DNA of 64,000 bases, taken from positions 1-64,000 of the forward strand of contig JALQPE010000038.1 of NCBI GenBank assembly GCA_030407315.1. Direction: 5' to 3'. This document shows, piece by piece, positions 28,271-40,245 of the stretch. The DNA comes from Asparagopsis taxiformis. Lineage: Eukaryota; Rhodophyta; Florideophyceae; Bonnemaisoniales; Bonnemaisoniaceae. Both the position numbers and the translations under genes were made by a program. The notes beneath the pieces are model-generated. The model searched no databases. It was not told the DNA's origin and saw only the letters and a program-made list of their open reading frames with translations. The first letter of the stretch is position 1, and every line of letters begins with the position of its first letter.

Positions 28271-29668
28271 ATGCAGACGCCGGCTACAACAGTTTCCGAC
28301 TTGAGCCAAGTGCACCAAGCAATCGCTGGCGTGCGAACAGCGCTATCAGCAGTCTTCCCACCACTCGAGACGCTCTGCACAGTTCTAACAACGCATCTGA
28401 ACCAGCTGCATGAGCGTCAGATGCAATGCGAGCAGGCACATCGCCAGACCCGTGAGCGACTGGAAGAAATTTCTAGATATGTTGGGATGCCGGTGGCGAA
28501 GGGCGGTGCATCGCGTGACGTAAAAGCGGAGGCGGTTCTGGAGACGACTGCCAAAAATGCGACAGATATTGAATCTGATAGACGTGATGATGGGCCTACT
28601 TTGAATTTTGATAGTGACGCGCCCACACAACCTCCGTCACCTGCTTGTATCCCAAATGCACCGGCCTATTCCAAGGCCGGTGGTGATCGTCCGCGGAAGT
28701 TGATCTTCAGTCCAGCTATGAATGATCAAGGTAACCAGTTGCAAGAGTTGAAGAGGCACTCGCAGATGAAAATGGAGAAGTCTAGATATGCATCGTTTGA
28801 AAGTGCATCTACACGGTCGCCATCACCCACGTATAATCCACCTATTCCGGATATCCCCAAGCGAGCTGATGATTGCCCGCAAGAGCTGTTCACAACCCCG
28901 GCTGCAAGCAGTAGGGGGAGCCGATTCCAAAATGGGACAGTGAGAAAGGACTCTCTATACACATTATTTGGTGCGTTACCTAAGGGACAAAGGGCGGCAG
29001 TGCCTTTGGAGCTAACATTATCCCCGTGCGATACACCTGCAACGGTTGATTCGAAGGCCAAAGCTGATGGTCCGCGAAACCGGGTTACTACACCAGCTGT
29101 GAGTAGTGAGGGGAGTCGGTTAAAGAAGGTGAAGAGAAGAACGAAGAGAAAGTCGAAGGATTCTCTAGGTGCAGTGCGAGAAGAGAAAGCCGGGAATTCA
29201 TGGGTTTCAATAAAGACGCCTCTGGGAGCAATTGATGCCAATATTCCAGTGAAGCGACGCAAGATTTCGGAAAAGAAGGAGAAGCAGGGTTCATTTTTGC
29301 CAGAGGCTACCAGGCCGGAGAGTAAGGGATTGAGTATCAGAGGATTCAAATCTGCATCCCACGTTGTGAGGGCCGTCAAGGAATGCAGAAGGCTGCAGGA
29401 CGAAAAGAAAGAGTGTAACTATAAGGAGACAGTACGTGGGAAGGAGAGATTGGCGTTTAAGGCTAAGGCTTGTGTGGAATGTGAAGAGTTTCTAAGGAAA
29501 GAAGCTCAAGGACATGATAATCCAGAGGAAGCTTATGAGAGAATGGTTCAGAAATCATGTCGACATCGGGAGAAGTTTGAAAGGCCGAATACGCCGGATC
29601 ATTACTGGGATCTTAGTTTTGATGACACGCCAACGCAGTCGCCTGGTATCAGTCCTCGTGTGACGTGA
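28271..29668 (+). CDS. Unknown protein with N-terminal coiled coil, paralogue A
   Basis: A 465-residue protein. I chose the Met at 28271 because similarity to the second copy at 33668 starts there; the frame is open from 28085. Residues about 10-75 form a conserved helical segment (LETLCTVLTTHLNQLHERQ, then a Q/E/R-rich heptad stretch ending in RLEEIS), likely a coiled coil. The rest is disordered and basic, with repeated short boxes around proline-threonine-proline motifs and bipartite basic clusters (KVKRRTKRK, VKRRKISEKK) typical of nuclear proteins. A Cys-containing segment near 440-455 (KACVECEEF) may be a degenerate zinc site. No known family is recognised; a nuclear, lineage-specific role is only inferred. 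Confidence 0.65.
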   Translation: MQTPATTVSDLSQVHQAIAGVRTALSAVFPPLETLCTVLTTHLNQLHERQMQCEQAHRQTRERLEEISRYVGMPVAKGGASRDVKAEAVLETTAKNATDIESDRRDDGPTLNFDSDAPTQPPSPACIPNAPAYSKAGGDRPRKLIFSPAMNDQGNQLQELKRHSQMKMEKSRYASFESASTRSPSPTYNPPIPDIPKRADDCPQELFTTPAASSRGSRFQNGTVRKDSLYTLFGALPKGQRAAVPLELTLSPCDTPATVDSKAKADGPRNRVTTPAVSSEGSRLKKVKRRTKRKSKDSLGAVREEKAGNSWVSIKTPLGAIDANIPVKRRKISEKKEKQGSFLPEATRPESKGLSIRGFKSASHVVRAVKECRRLQDEKKECNYKETVRGKERLAFKAKACVECEEFLRKEAQGHDNPEEAYERMVQKSCRHREKFERPNTPDHYWDLSFDDTPTQSPGISPRVT

Positions 29669-32600
29669 AACTTTGTTAGTTCCACTGCTCTTCGAGGAAG
29701 TGCAGATGAAAAAGTGTCTCTCAAGAGGGTGAGCTGTCTTGTTGGTTGGGGAACCAATGTTTCATACTTTGCCGTAGAGGTTGCAGGTGTAGATTGTGTG
29801 GAACAGAAAAAAGGAACAGTTTTCATTTCATGGGCTGTCGCCGTCATTTTTGTTGCTGCTCATAATGTGTAAGCTACCAAGATATGTTTATTCTAAGAAT
29901 ATTGAAACATTTATGCCTGCATCCAGTTGCAGATCCTCATCAGATGAGCGAGCAGTGAACGTACATGGATTGTTCTGCTGACAGATGAACTCCTTCCCGT
30001 TGTCGATACCAACTTGCGCGTTCGTTGGAAGAATACCATACGCGGGCAAAATTTTCGCTCCGAGGCGCATATAGTCTCCAATCTCGTGCTCACGCAGGGC
30101 AACACAAGGTCGAGTCAATTTCTATGTTGCAGCGCTGCCTTGTAGCATACCATATGACGTAGGGGCGTAGGAATACTTCAGCAATAATTCTTTCGTCAGC
30201 AACCGGTCCTCGGATAGGTGCCAGGAGCAGATGTTCAGCACTTGTGGGGACAGTGTTGAACGGAGAAAATAAGCGGTACCCAACACTTGCACAGCAACCC
30301 AATATTTTCTCCGTGCAGTCCAATGCTACCTTTCAATCGTCAACATATGTGTCCTGTTTGGGAAAACAAGGCTTATGGGAAGATAACTGTTCTCATACCG
30401 CAATTCCAGGTCGTGAATGTGCGATGTACATCGTGCGCATGAGTACTACATTTTGTTCTGCTCTCCTCATCATAAGCACTCGTGATCTTTTTCTGTACCA
30501 CGCGCTGTTGAGTAGGCTGGTGGCTGGACCCTCGATGAGTCACCATGTACGGAGGACAGATATAGTCCACAATCCAGACGATAGACGCACCACCTTATTG
30601 GGTATAGTCATTGCAGTATAGAAAAGATAACAATGATGTCTTGGGTAGGGAATAGGGCAACACTCAAGGCTAGAGGAATTCACAAAAAATGCCCTTCCAT
30701 GCGCGATCGTAAGGCGCCGTGTACCTGGCAGGTCTAACAGACTCCAAGGTGCCCCGTTCCAGTCCATTTGTGAAGACTACAAGTCAAAGCTTTGCTGAAG
30801 ATTCCTCATCTATTGTTCCGTTATCAGTTCTCTCAAGGAGCTAAAGAACAGTAGGCACCCACATCCACGTGCTCTGTGTACCGCTGAAAAGCGCTGAAAA
30901 CACCAGAAGGCTATGATACCTTGATATGCATCGTTAAAAATAGACTAACACTTTCAGCTAGCACAGACACAACAAGGGAGGAAAATTACATGACGCCAAA
31001 GAGTAAAGTGGCGAAAAAAGTCCATCAGGCCAATGCTAACCATCATGTACCCGTGAGTGTTTGGCCGACACGTCAGCAGAACTCTTGGCCCCTATAATAT
31101 TGTGTGGACCCAGTGTGCAGACACCGACAATGTTGTTCGATGCGACCCCTTTTTCCTGACGCCAAACATTATCAATTTTGTTTTGAGCCCCAACAGAAAT
31201 ACTGGTCATTATCGAAGGTAACTAGCCCAAAGAAAAAACCTGTTCTCTCGCATTCGTCTGTGCAACGTAGAACTCGATACAAGATACTACATATAATACT
31301 TGTAATCGCCATCATAATCATATCGATGATATTGGCAACAACTCATATCGACATCGTTGGATCAACAGCCACCACATAGTTTTGATTGCTGAGATAAGCC
31401 TTGATCATATTTAATAAAAGAGTGTGTGGGCATGGATTGCTGTGGCGTACAGGAAAGAAAGTCATCAACAGGTCTCAGTAACAATTTTGTAAATCGCCTG
31501 GGCCACAACTAGAGCGCGTGTCAATACTGAAGTATAATTAGATCATCGCTACTTCATCGCTGAGTAGGAAACGAACTGAACACGCTATATATAAATGTCT
31601 GAATTCGCTTGTCCTCTGTAGCGAAGAGGAGTCCATGTATCCAGGAAGGGACGTTGCCATTCGAGCCAGACTGAATTTCCAGATAGGATGAACACTACGC
31701 CCATTCTCAAATGATTCGTTGCTGTTGTGTTCTACAAACTGCAGAGTTAATGGAACCAATGCAATACATTGTGCTCCGAATTTACTTCAAATGATATGAA
31801 GTTTCCCATACAGACTGCGTTTCATTCTATTCCATATATAATTTTATCATTATCAAACTTTTAACTTGGAAGATAGATGGATGTAATGACTGAGGGGGGG
31901 AGCTTACCTGAAGTAGTACAACACATGTCCCAAATCCTTTTCTCTTTACCACTAACAGACAGAATGGTATACTTCGAGCTCAAAACGAACCATGTGCTGG
32001 GAAAATGCCCTCAGAAATCTTGAAAGATGTCCAGAGTTTTCTATTGATGACACAAGCACCTCTTCGTCCTCAAAGGATTTTATTCCCATGAATGATGAAA
32101 TCCATAATCCATCTTTCAAATGTAGAAGTCTTCGCGCTAGCTATTCAAACTTTCGACAGATACACTAACAGAAGTCTACCGCAAAATACGACACCCGAAA
32201 GACAATCACCTCTATGTACACAAATAAGTGAGTATATGCATTATCTTTCACTTTGTTCTCCTTACTCGATCGTGATCCGAATCTTTTTCATTTCCATTAT
32301 GTGATAATGACTAGAGATATGGCTAAGAGCTCTTCAGTAAAGTAGTGGGAGTGCATAATGAATGAATGGTCTCCGTTATATCGAGAAAGAAATCCTCGAT
32401 GGTGGAATAGTACTTGATCGTTTATCTGGGCGGAAAACATATAAGCTAGTTTTCTTTAGGGGATCTAGAGATGTCCCTTCCGTTTTGGACGGAAAATAGC
32501 AGATAAAATGGATTAGAAAAGGAACGACAATTACGTCTCGCTTTTGGTTGTTGCTGCGATTGTTAAACACAGACGAGGACAGTTAGTTACTAACATTTTC

Positions 32601-33667
32601 GAGTTACTTCCTAGGGGGGCTAATGATTATGTTTCGGCTATAGGATTCGTTCTGAAGCGCTTGAATAAATATGTGAAGATAGCTGTAGATTGCTCCCGTT
32701 TGATGAGGTCGATCACCACATATATTGAATGATTCTCTTCGACCCTAGCTCCTTTTCGAGGATGATGCATCATCGAATGAGTTAGTGTTTACCTCTTCAA
32801 TTCCATTTCAGCACGCATTTCCCGGTACGAACCCGGGAATGGCATGAGGAAGCATAGTAGGTCAACGGAAAGAATTGCTGTCAAACGAACGAGAGAACAA
32901 TGGGAGAGTAACATGTACGATGATGATTTGTGGTAATGCCATTTCGATAGAAGTTTCCGGATTATCAGTTTTCAACTGGGTCGAAAGGGATCAGCTTGCA
33001 TATGGGCTGTCAGCTTGGTTACGCGAAGCTTCTGGCTACTGAACTGGAAATGCAATGCTGTCGATAACATTACTTTAGAGAGAAAAATCTGAGACTGTTA
33101 TCATGAACTGGTGCAGGACCAGAGAACATTATTTCGAGAATAAACCACTACAAGAATCAACTTTGGGAGAGAAGTGAATGCAAGAGAAAAAGCTACATGG
33201 CAGCGCTGGTGCTGTACACTCTGTACAATGTTGTTACAGACTATTGGAAGTATTAACTAGTGAATGTGGTGGCACTGATTATACAATCAATGCAAATCAA
33301 ATAGGGAAAGAATTGCATGTAGGAGAATCTTGCTGAACAAGGTGGAGATTATCATATGATATTACAATGCAATAAGCATTCACTTTCTCATTTTCTTTTC
33401 CAGCTCGTGAACATGCACTTCTCCAAATGAAACATGTTTCTTTATTGAGCAAAACTTGTCCACCAGCTTCAATATGTTACTGTTCTTTCCAAATTAAATT
33501 GCTCTCCCCTCAGCACACTCTCCTCTCCGGGAGAGGCCAAAATTTTCGGTAAGTAGAGTCGAGTCCGAGTTGTCATTTCAAACGGGATGCCTTCCCTTCA
33601 GTGACTATAAATACGAGGATGTTTCCCGCAGAATTGTGCAGATATGGTCTAAAGCAGCAGAGTCACA
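29669..33667. other. Four-kilobase stretch without recognised genes
   Basis: Contains only short open frames without domains. One 91-codon frame (31104-31379) has a hydrophobic C-terminal segment but is otherwise unconvincing. A T-arm-like hairpin at about 32818-32836 lacks the rest of a tRNA. AT-rich with no clear repeats. It separates two paralogues and may be expanded intergenic DNA or decayed duplicated sequence. Confidence 0.5.
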
Positions 33668-34667
33668 ATGGAGACACCAGTCACAGCACCAATTGAGTTG
33701 AGCCAGGTTCAGTATGCAATCGAAGACGCACGAACCGCTCTATCAGCTGCATTCCCGCCCCTCGAGACCCTTTTCACAGTTCTAACCTCACATCTGACCC
33801 AGCTACATGAGCGTCAGACACAGTGTGAGCAGGCCCACCAACAAACCCGCGAGCGACTAGAGGAAATCTCTAGACATGTTGGGATGACGGTAGCAACTGG
33901 CAATGCAATGCGTCATATTAAGACGGAGCCGTTGCTCGAGACAGTCGTAAAAGACGACACAGAGAGCATACCCGGCAGCATTGATTACTGCCCTCAGCCG
34001 GAGGTTGAATTTGCTCTCCTGCAGTCACCGTCATCGCCGAACACTCCGTCTTCCGCTTGTTATGCTGCGAGTGGTTTGAAGGTGGCCAATGACAGTTTGC
34101 AGAATTCGTGTGTCACCCCGGCTGCGAGCAGCAAGAAAAGCCGGGGGAAGAAGCGGTCGAAAAGAAGAAGAGAAGACGAAGAAATCTTCCGCTGCTTCAC
34201 GCGAGAAGGAAATTGGGGAAGATTGGTCAACGTTGGGGAAGCCGCAGGGAGGAACGGAAGAGGTCCGGCCGAAGAAACGGCGTAAGACTTCGGAAACGAA
34301 GAGGGAACAGGCTTCACCCTCATCCAATCTGAAACGGGTGAAGAGTACGGCATCTTGTACTCTTGGATCCAAGTCTGAGTCACAAGCCTTGGGGACTTCA
34401 GAGGAACCCAAGAGCCTGGAAGACGAGACTGGAACCAAGAAAGATGTAGAATGTGCCGAGGTTTTGACGAAAGAGGTTGATGGGGATGACGATTCGCAGG
34501 ATGCTCATGAGCGAATGACTTCCAGGTCATTTAGGCATCACGAGGAGAATACGCAATCGTCTATGCCAGATGCGCCTTGGAACTTTCTGTTTCCTGAGCA
34601 GCAAGTGCAGTGGCCTCATATACATAGAGCTTCTGCATCAAGAATCGACAAGGAGAAGTTACAATGA
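33668..34667 (+). pseudogene. Unknown coiled-coil protein, paralogue B, with a frame break
   Basis: Diverged copy of the gene at 28271. The N-terminal 90 residues align closely (RTALSAAFPPLETL, HLTQLHERQ, then RERLEEISRHVGM). The first frame runs to 34285, but from about 34165-34180 similarity to paralogue A continues in a second frame ending at 34667 (SREKEIGEDW, then RPKKRRKTSE). The switch lies in a purine-rich AAGAAGAAGAGAAGACGAAG tract, so slippage indel is the simplest cause; a very short intron is less likely. It is either a pseudogene or encodes a protein truncated after about 205 residues. The upstream region has a plausible short leader and core sequence, so it may still be transcribed. 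Confidence 0.6.
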
Positions 34668-34922
34668 AGACATAGGCTACAATGCGCCCCCATACGTCAT
34701 TTAAACCAATTACAAACATCTTTCTTCATCAACTAACGTACAACAATTGTACTGCTATGCTCCGTGACTGCATTGGCCACCCGGGCCATTATTTATTATT
34801 AAAATCAGGAAGCGCACGAATGCGAATCTTTTCCATATGTCTTAGTTTACTGTGATGCAAAAGGCGTTCTCCGGATCTGTTGACCCAACATCATTGGATT
34901 AATCGATCCCATCTCTTCAAAA

Positions 34923-36330
34923 ATGTCTCAACAAGAGACGCTTCCGCTGATTCGCGAACGTAAACAACAAGATGGAACCATTTCCTCCCCAGGGCAGACC
35001 TTTGGCGCCTTCCTAAGCGCCTTCTGGCCACTAGCCTTCATATCATTCGGCGGACCAGCCGCACACGTGAGTCTGCTACATGCCAAATTTGTTGACGTAC
35101 CACCCGACAGCGAAGAGCCCAAAGTGCCCGAATCAACCTTTATGGAGCTGTACGCGCTCGCACAGGCGCTACCGGGTCCCGGATCCACGCAGCTTGTCGT
35201 GTCGCTCGGCGCCACCTTTGGTGGAATCCTCGGATCGATTATCACCTTTCTTGTGTGGCATCTGCCCGGCTTTTTTATCATGACGTTTGCAGGCGTGTGG
35301 TTCCATAACAATCTGAAACAGGAGGGGTCAGAACAGCTCATTCAGACATTGACCGACTATTCTATTGGTTTGATATCTGCCGCATTTGCATTTGTGCTCA
35401 TGGCTGCATACAAGATTGTCGGCGCGATTTGCGGTACGGATCGCATGAAGGTCGCGATCATGTTGGTGTCTACAGTTGTTGCTGTGCTTATTCCGCCTGC
35501 CGCTTCGTCATGGGTATTCATCCTACTGCTCATACTTGGTGGATTGTCATTCTATATTTATGAGAAGATTGTGCAGATGAATGGGCAGTCGCAATCCGAA
35601 AACACACCCAGGGAATGGTCGACAGACATGACTCCTTTGACAGGTGCCATTCTGATTCTCGTTGTTGTGGTCGTGACACTGGTGATTTCGTTTTTACCAC
35701 CCGACAATCTCGGCATCGTTGTCTTGAAAAACTTTTGGCGAATTGGGCTATGTGTGTTTGGTGGTGGTATTGTCGTCGTACCAATGCTTTTGAAGTAAGT
35801 AGTATCACACACCAATCCAACTCTGCGCATTGAAACATATTCTAACCCAATTTGTGCGTATTCAATTCACCAGCGATTTTGTGGAATCGGGCTTGCTGCC
35901 AACAACAGTGTTTCTGGCAGGCTTCGGGCTCTTCGGCTGTATTCCAGGTCCGATGTTCAACCTTGCACCGTTCATGGGGGCTGCAATCCTGTCCTGGAAA
36001 GGCGCGTTTTACGGGTCGTTCGGACTATTCGGGCCGGGTGTGCTGCTGCAGATTGGTCTGCTACCGTTCTGGGAGCGCATTCGTCGCATCGAGACGGTGC
36101 AAACAGTATTGCAGGGGACGAACAGTGCGGCATCCGGGTTGATCATGGCTGGAGTGTGGATGCTGTTGCGGAAAGCACTAGTTGGGCCGGCCGCTTATAG
36201 TTTGACTGTTACAGCTACCGCTGCGGCATTGGTGTACAAAGTCAAGCCGGCGCTAAATATTATCATCCATGGAGTCGCTGGTTTCCTACTGGTCAGTCTT
36301 GGCTTGGGCGCTCCATTCCACAGCGCTTGA
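34923..36330 (+). CDS. CHR-family chromate transporter, one intron
   Basis: Two exons, 34923-35794 and 35874-36330, joined across a 79-nt intron (GTAAGT donor at 35795, CAG acceptor ending 35873) to give about 442 residues. The protein is highly hydrophobic, with the duplicated CHR architecture: the first half has FISFGGPAAHV and ALPGPGSTQL, the second half GVCVFGGG-like and FGCIPGPMFN motifs, each repeat carrying about six membrane segments. Long-chain CHR proteins export chromate or take part in oxyanion transport; they occur in bacteria, fungi and algae. The cytosolic N-terminus is short. Reading through the intron gives a stop within one codon, so splicing is required. Confidence 0.9.
35795..35873 (+). 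other. Spliceosomal intron of the chromate transporter gene
   Basis: 79 nt with GTAAGT at the 5' end and TTCACCAG at the 3' end. Phase 2: the split codon AA|C gives Asn at the join, and the downstream frame continues into NDFVESG. One of only two introns I can place in the window. Confidence 0.88.
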
Positions 36331-36761
36331 AGTATGAAAATCGAGCTGGAGATTTTGTTGAGATTGATTGGAGGTAAGTATGCCTGAATGGAAGTCAAAC
36401 TAACCGTCGCGTCGACCCCCGAGACACGTATGTCGCAAGTCACTAATGGTAGCAGAACACGTGGAGCATCAACGATATCTTGCTTCGTGTCCCTCATTTC
36501 GCAGCGCCAAATCCGTTTTAGACAAGCGCTCGTACCATCTGGCAGACTCGCCCAATCTCGTTGCTGGTTAGATTTTCTCGTACTTCTTCCAGAGTCGCGC
36601 ACGCAGGCACTTGTTCTGCCGTAGCCCTAGACCGCCCTACAGTGTCGTACCCTACGTTTAGACACATCGACTGCAAGCAAAAAAGTAGGGTTAGTTCGTT
36701 TATAAAAACCAGTTCTTACACAGCTTTTCCCACTTGTTTCCTATCTAGCATAAATCCAGAC
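36331..36761. other. Intergenic region upstream of the CBS-pair gene
   Basis: About 430 bases. The frame of the CBS-pair gene is open back to 36561, but that extension lacks similarity to the family and is treated as 5' leader. Nothing else recognised. Confidence 0.5.
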
Positions 36762-37349
36762 ATGGCAGCCATCTCCAAATCTCTCAACATTTATCGCGCC
36801 CTTCTCAACCCTGCCGCCCGCCGCCTGACAAGTACCACTACTACTGCTGTGCAGCCTCCGCCCCCAACGCCACAACCTACTTCACGATCAGACCATGCCT
36901 TTGGTACAGTTCACGATGTGCTTAAAGTGAAAGGTGAAAAGTTCTTCTACACGTATGTTGATGCACTTGTCATTGATGCTGTCAAGGAGATGGTCAAGCA
37001 CAATATTGGCTCGCTGATCATAGTGGAGGGGGCCAAAAAGCGTGCGGTGGGCATCGTCACAGAAACGGATTACCTTGAAAAAGTTATCGTTCTCGGTAGA
37101 TCCTCCAAAAGCACGCTGGTGAAGGATATTATGAGCACCAAGGAATTTACCAGCGTGACGCCTTCCGCCACTTTGCATCATTGCATGGAACTCATGACTG
37201 AGAGGAAAATCAGACACATCCCAGTTATAGAAGATGGTAGTCAGAGAGTGTTGGGTATGGTCTCTGTTGGTGATATCGTGAGTGAACTCGTTGCAGCTCA
37301 TAAGCGTGATGCCGAACATCTTCGTTCGTTCATTAGCGGAGGATACTGA
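36762..37349 (+). CDS. CBS-pair protein, probably mitochondrial (CBSX3-like)
   Basis: 195 residues from the Met at 36762. The first 45 residues are basic and Ser/Thr/Pro-rich without acidic residues, as in a mitochondrial presequence. Two CBS domains follow (about 50-112 and 118-180), with the DIVTETDYL-like and GMVSVGDIV motifs that close each domain. CBS pairs bind adenosyl nucleotides. The closest architecture I know is plant CBSX3, a mitochondrial redox regulator that activates thioredoxin o; the function here is inferred from that. Convergent with PRMT1 downstream, about 225 bp between stops. Confidence 0.88.
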   Translation: MAAISKSLNIYRALLNPAARRLTSTTTTAVQPPPPTPQPTSRSDHAFGTVHDVLKVKGEKFFYTYVDALVIDAVKEMVKHNIGSLIIVEGAKKRAVGIVTETDYLEKVIVLGRSSKSTLVKDIMSTKEFTSVTPSATLHHCMELMTERKIRHIPVIEDGSQRVLGMVSVGDIVSELVAAHKRDAEHLRSFISGGY

Positions 37350-37575
37350 GCTTACACAACTGCCACTCTTCCCACTCTTTACCCCCTCCTCCGACGTTAC
37401 TCCTCAACTCAGATTTCAGGTCAGTTCATCCTGATAAATCTACAAACCAAAACTTTCCTTGGCCTCGTTCTCATACTGTTGTAAATCTGTTGACCAACTC
37501 AAAGAGCCGTTACCAGATTTCTTTTAGCATTAAAACACAAAACATCAAAGCATTCGCAAGAACTGCACTAGATAA

Positions 37576-38916
<1,341 letters not shown>

Positions 38917-38938
38917 TCAGTTAATCATCGCTGTCTGT

Positions 38939-38982
38939 CCACTCGAGGGTAGCTCTACCCCTCGGGACCTTACATCGAGTGG
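38939..38982. promoter_or_regulatory. Nested inverted repeat between divergent genes
   Basis: Outer arms CCACTCGA (38939-38946) and TCGAGTGG (38975-38982) enclose a second stem, GGGTAG (38947-38952) with CTACCC (38955-38960), leaving a 2-base loop. It lies in the 540-bp region between PRMT1 and the Big1/Voa1-like gene. A double protein-binding site or an RNA hairpin in the 5' leader would both fit. Confidence 0.4.
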
Positions 38983-39228
38983 ATGCTGTCCTGGAATAAG
39001 TTTGTTCAATTCTATCTAGTCGCCATTCCTTTCATCGCCTCGCCTAGCGAGCGCTGGCTTTCTTATGATGCAGTAGATCAAACCAACCTTACCGCAGGTC
39101 CAATCGGTCCATACCACATCGCACACGTGTTCGGTTACCGAAAATATTTACACTTTTCCCCATCACTCTTCTTCATTCCTCCTTCGATCTTGCCGCTCCA
39201 TCCTCGTTCTCCACTCACAACAAAAACG

Positions 39229-40086
39229 ATGAACCTCCTTCGAACCATAACTTTCCTCACATGCGTAACATCCCTATGTATCGCTGCTCCCTTTATAGCC
39301 TTCTCAACCCACGACCATTTCTCTTGTGCGGGCCAATTGTCCACATCGGGCATATGTGACCAACCGCATACATCTACCGTTTCACAAGCATCCATCCCGG
39401 CCCTGCTCCATCATCTCAAAGATCCCTCCGCATCTCAATCCGACGCCCTTCCAGTTCATACCTCGACCTCTCTCCCGGCCCCGGAGCTCATTCTCGTCGT
39501 GTATGCCCGCACTCTCCGATCTCAATCTCCCCAGCAGCTGCTCGGTCGCATAACGGACGCCGTCTCTTCCGCAGCAAAGAGCGCTGATACCCGTTCCGCA
39601 AGCTCTTTCTATGCAACCGTTGACCGTAATGCCCTCAAAGATGATATCGCAGCCGTTTCCGAGAGGCCGCTGGTGTCTTTGCGAGATCTTGCCGTGCAGG
39701 AATCCGCTTTCGACAATGGAGTCACGGATATTTTCACTCTTTCCGTCGATGATGAAGATGAAGCCGGATTTCTAGACACGCTGCGTACAATTTCCACGCG
39801 CACGAAACAAAGGTTTGCATTATTGTTTACTACTCGAGAGGCGGACGCCGATGCAGCACCTGCCGCAGAAAACGCCGATGCGGCACCTGCTGCAGACTCA
39901 AATGTACTGGAAAAGACAACTTCCATGAACGCTCCAGAGATTTCCGATGCAATTGTTGCTGGTCTTCTGGTTCTGTTAATCTTCCTCATTATTTTTATTC
40001 CCGGCTTCATGTGCTTGTGGAACATCCAGCCACCGCAGTCGTTCGAAACAATCGATTCCATCGACGCAAAGAAGAAGATGCAATAA
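39229..40086 (+). CDS. Type I membrane protein resembling Big1/Voa1 (V-ATPase assembly, ER)
   Basis: 285 residues from the Met at 39229, where a clear signal peptide begins (MNLLRTITFLTCVTSLCIAA). The lumenal part is about 220 residues and poorly conserved, with a short repeat (DADAAPAAENADAAPAA). One membrane segment near the C-terminus (about 240-262) is followed by CLWNIQPPQSFE and a short tail ending in KKMQ, a dilysine ER-retrieval signal. Signal peptide, single TM with a following aromatic QxPxxFE-type segment and KKxx tail are the pattern of yeast Big1/Voa1 and animal ATP6AP1-like proteins in V-ATPase V0 assembly. The identification rests on architecture and tail motif, so it is tentative. 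Confidence 0.55.
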   Translation: MNLLRTITFLTCVTSLCIAAPFIAFSTHDHFSCAGQLSTSGICDQPHTSTVSQASIPALLHHLKDPSASQSDALPVHTSTSLPAPELILVVYARTLRSQSPQQLLGRITDAVSSAAKSADTRSASSFYATVDRNALKDDIAAVSERPLVSLRDLAVQESAFDNGVTDIFTLSVDDEDEAGFLDTLRTISTRTKQRFALLFTTREADADAAPAAENADAAPAADSNVLEKTTSMNAPEISDAIVAGLLVLLIFLIIFIPGFMCLWNIQPPQSFETIDSIDAKKKMQ

Positions 40087-40245
40087 TATGTTCTGCTAAT
40101 TGTCCACAGTCCGTAATTACCGTGATACGCATCGCTACTTGCCTTTCGCGCAGTAGCATCATCTGCTTACCACTGTAGTCTAGAATTGTTGCCGTAAACC
40201 TCTTTTACGATTGTAATGTAAACCTTATATACAACGATTATGCAC

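Noticed and set aside
31104..31379. 91-codon frame with a hydrophobic segment
   Set aside because: Only one TM-like stretch, no conservation evidence, surrounded by non-coding AT-rich sequence.
32818..32836. tRNA T-arm-like hairpin (minus strand CCCGG-GTTCGTA-CCGGG)
   Set aside because: I looked for a normal or permuted tRNA around it; no matching acceptor, D or anticodon arm was found.
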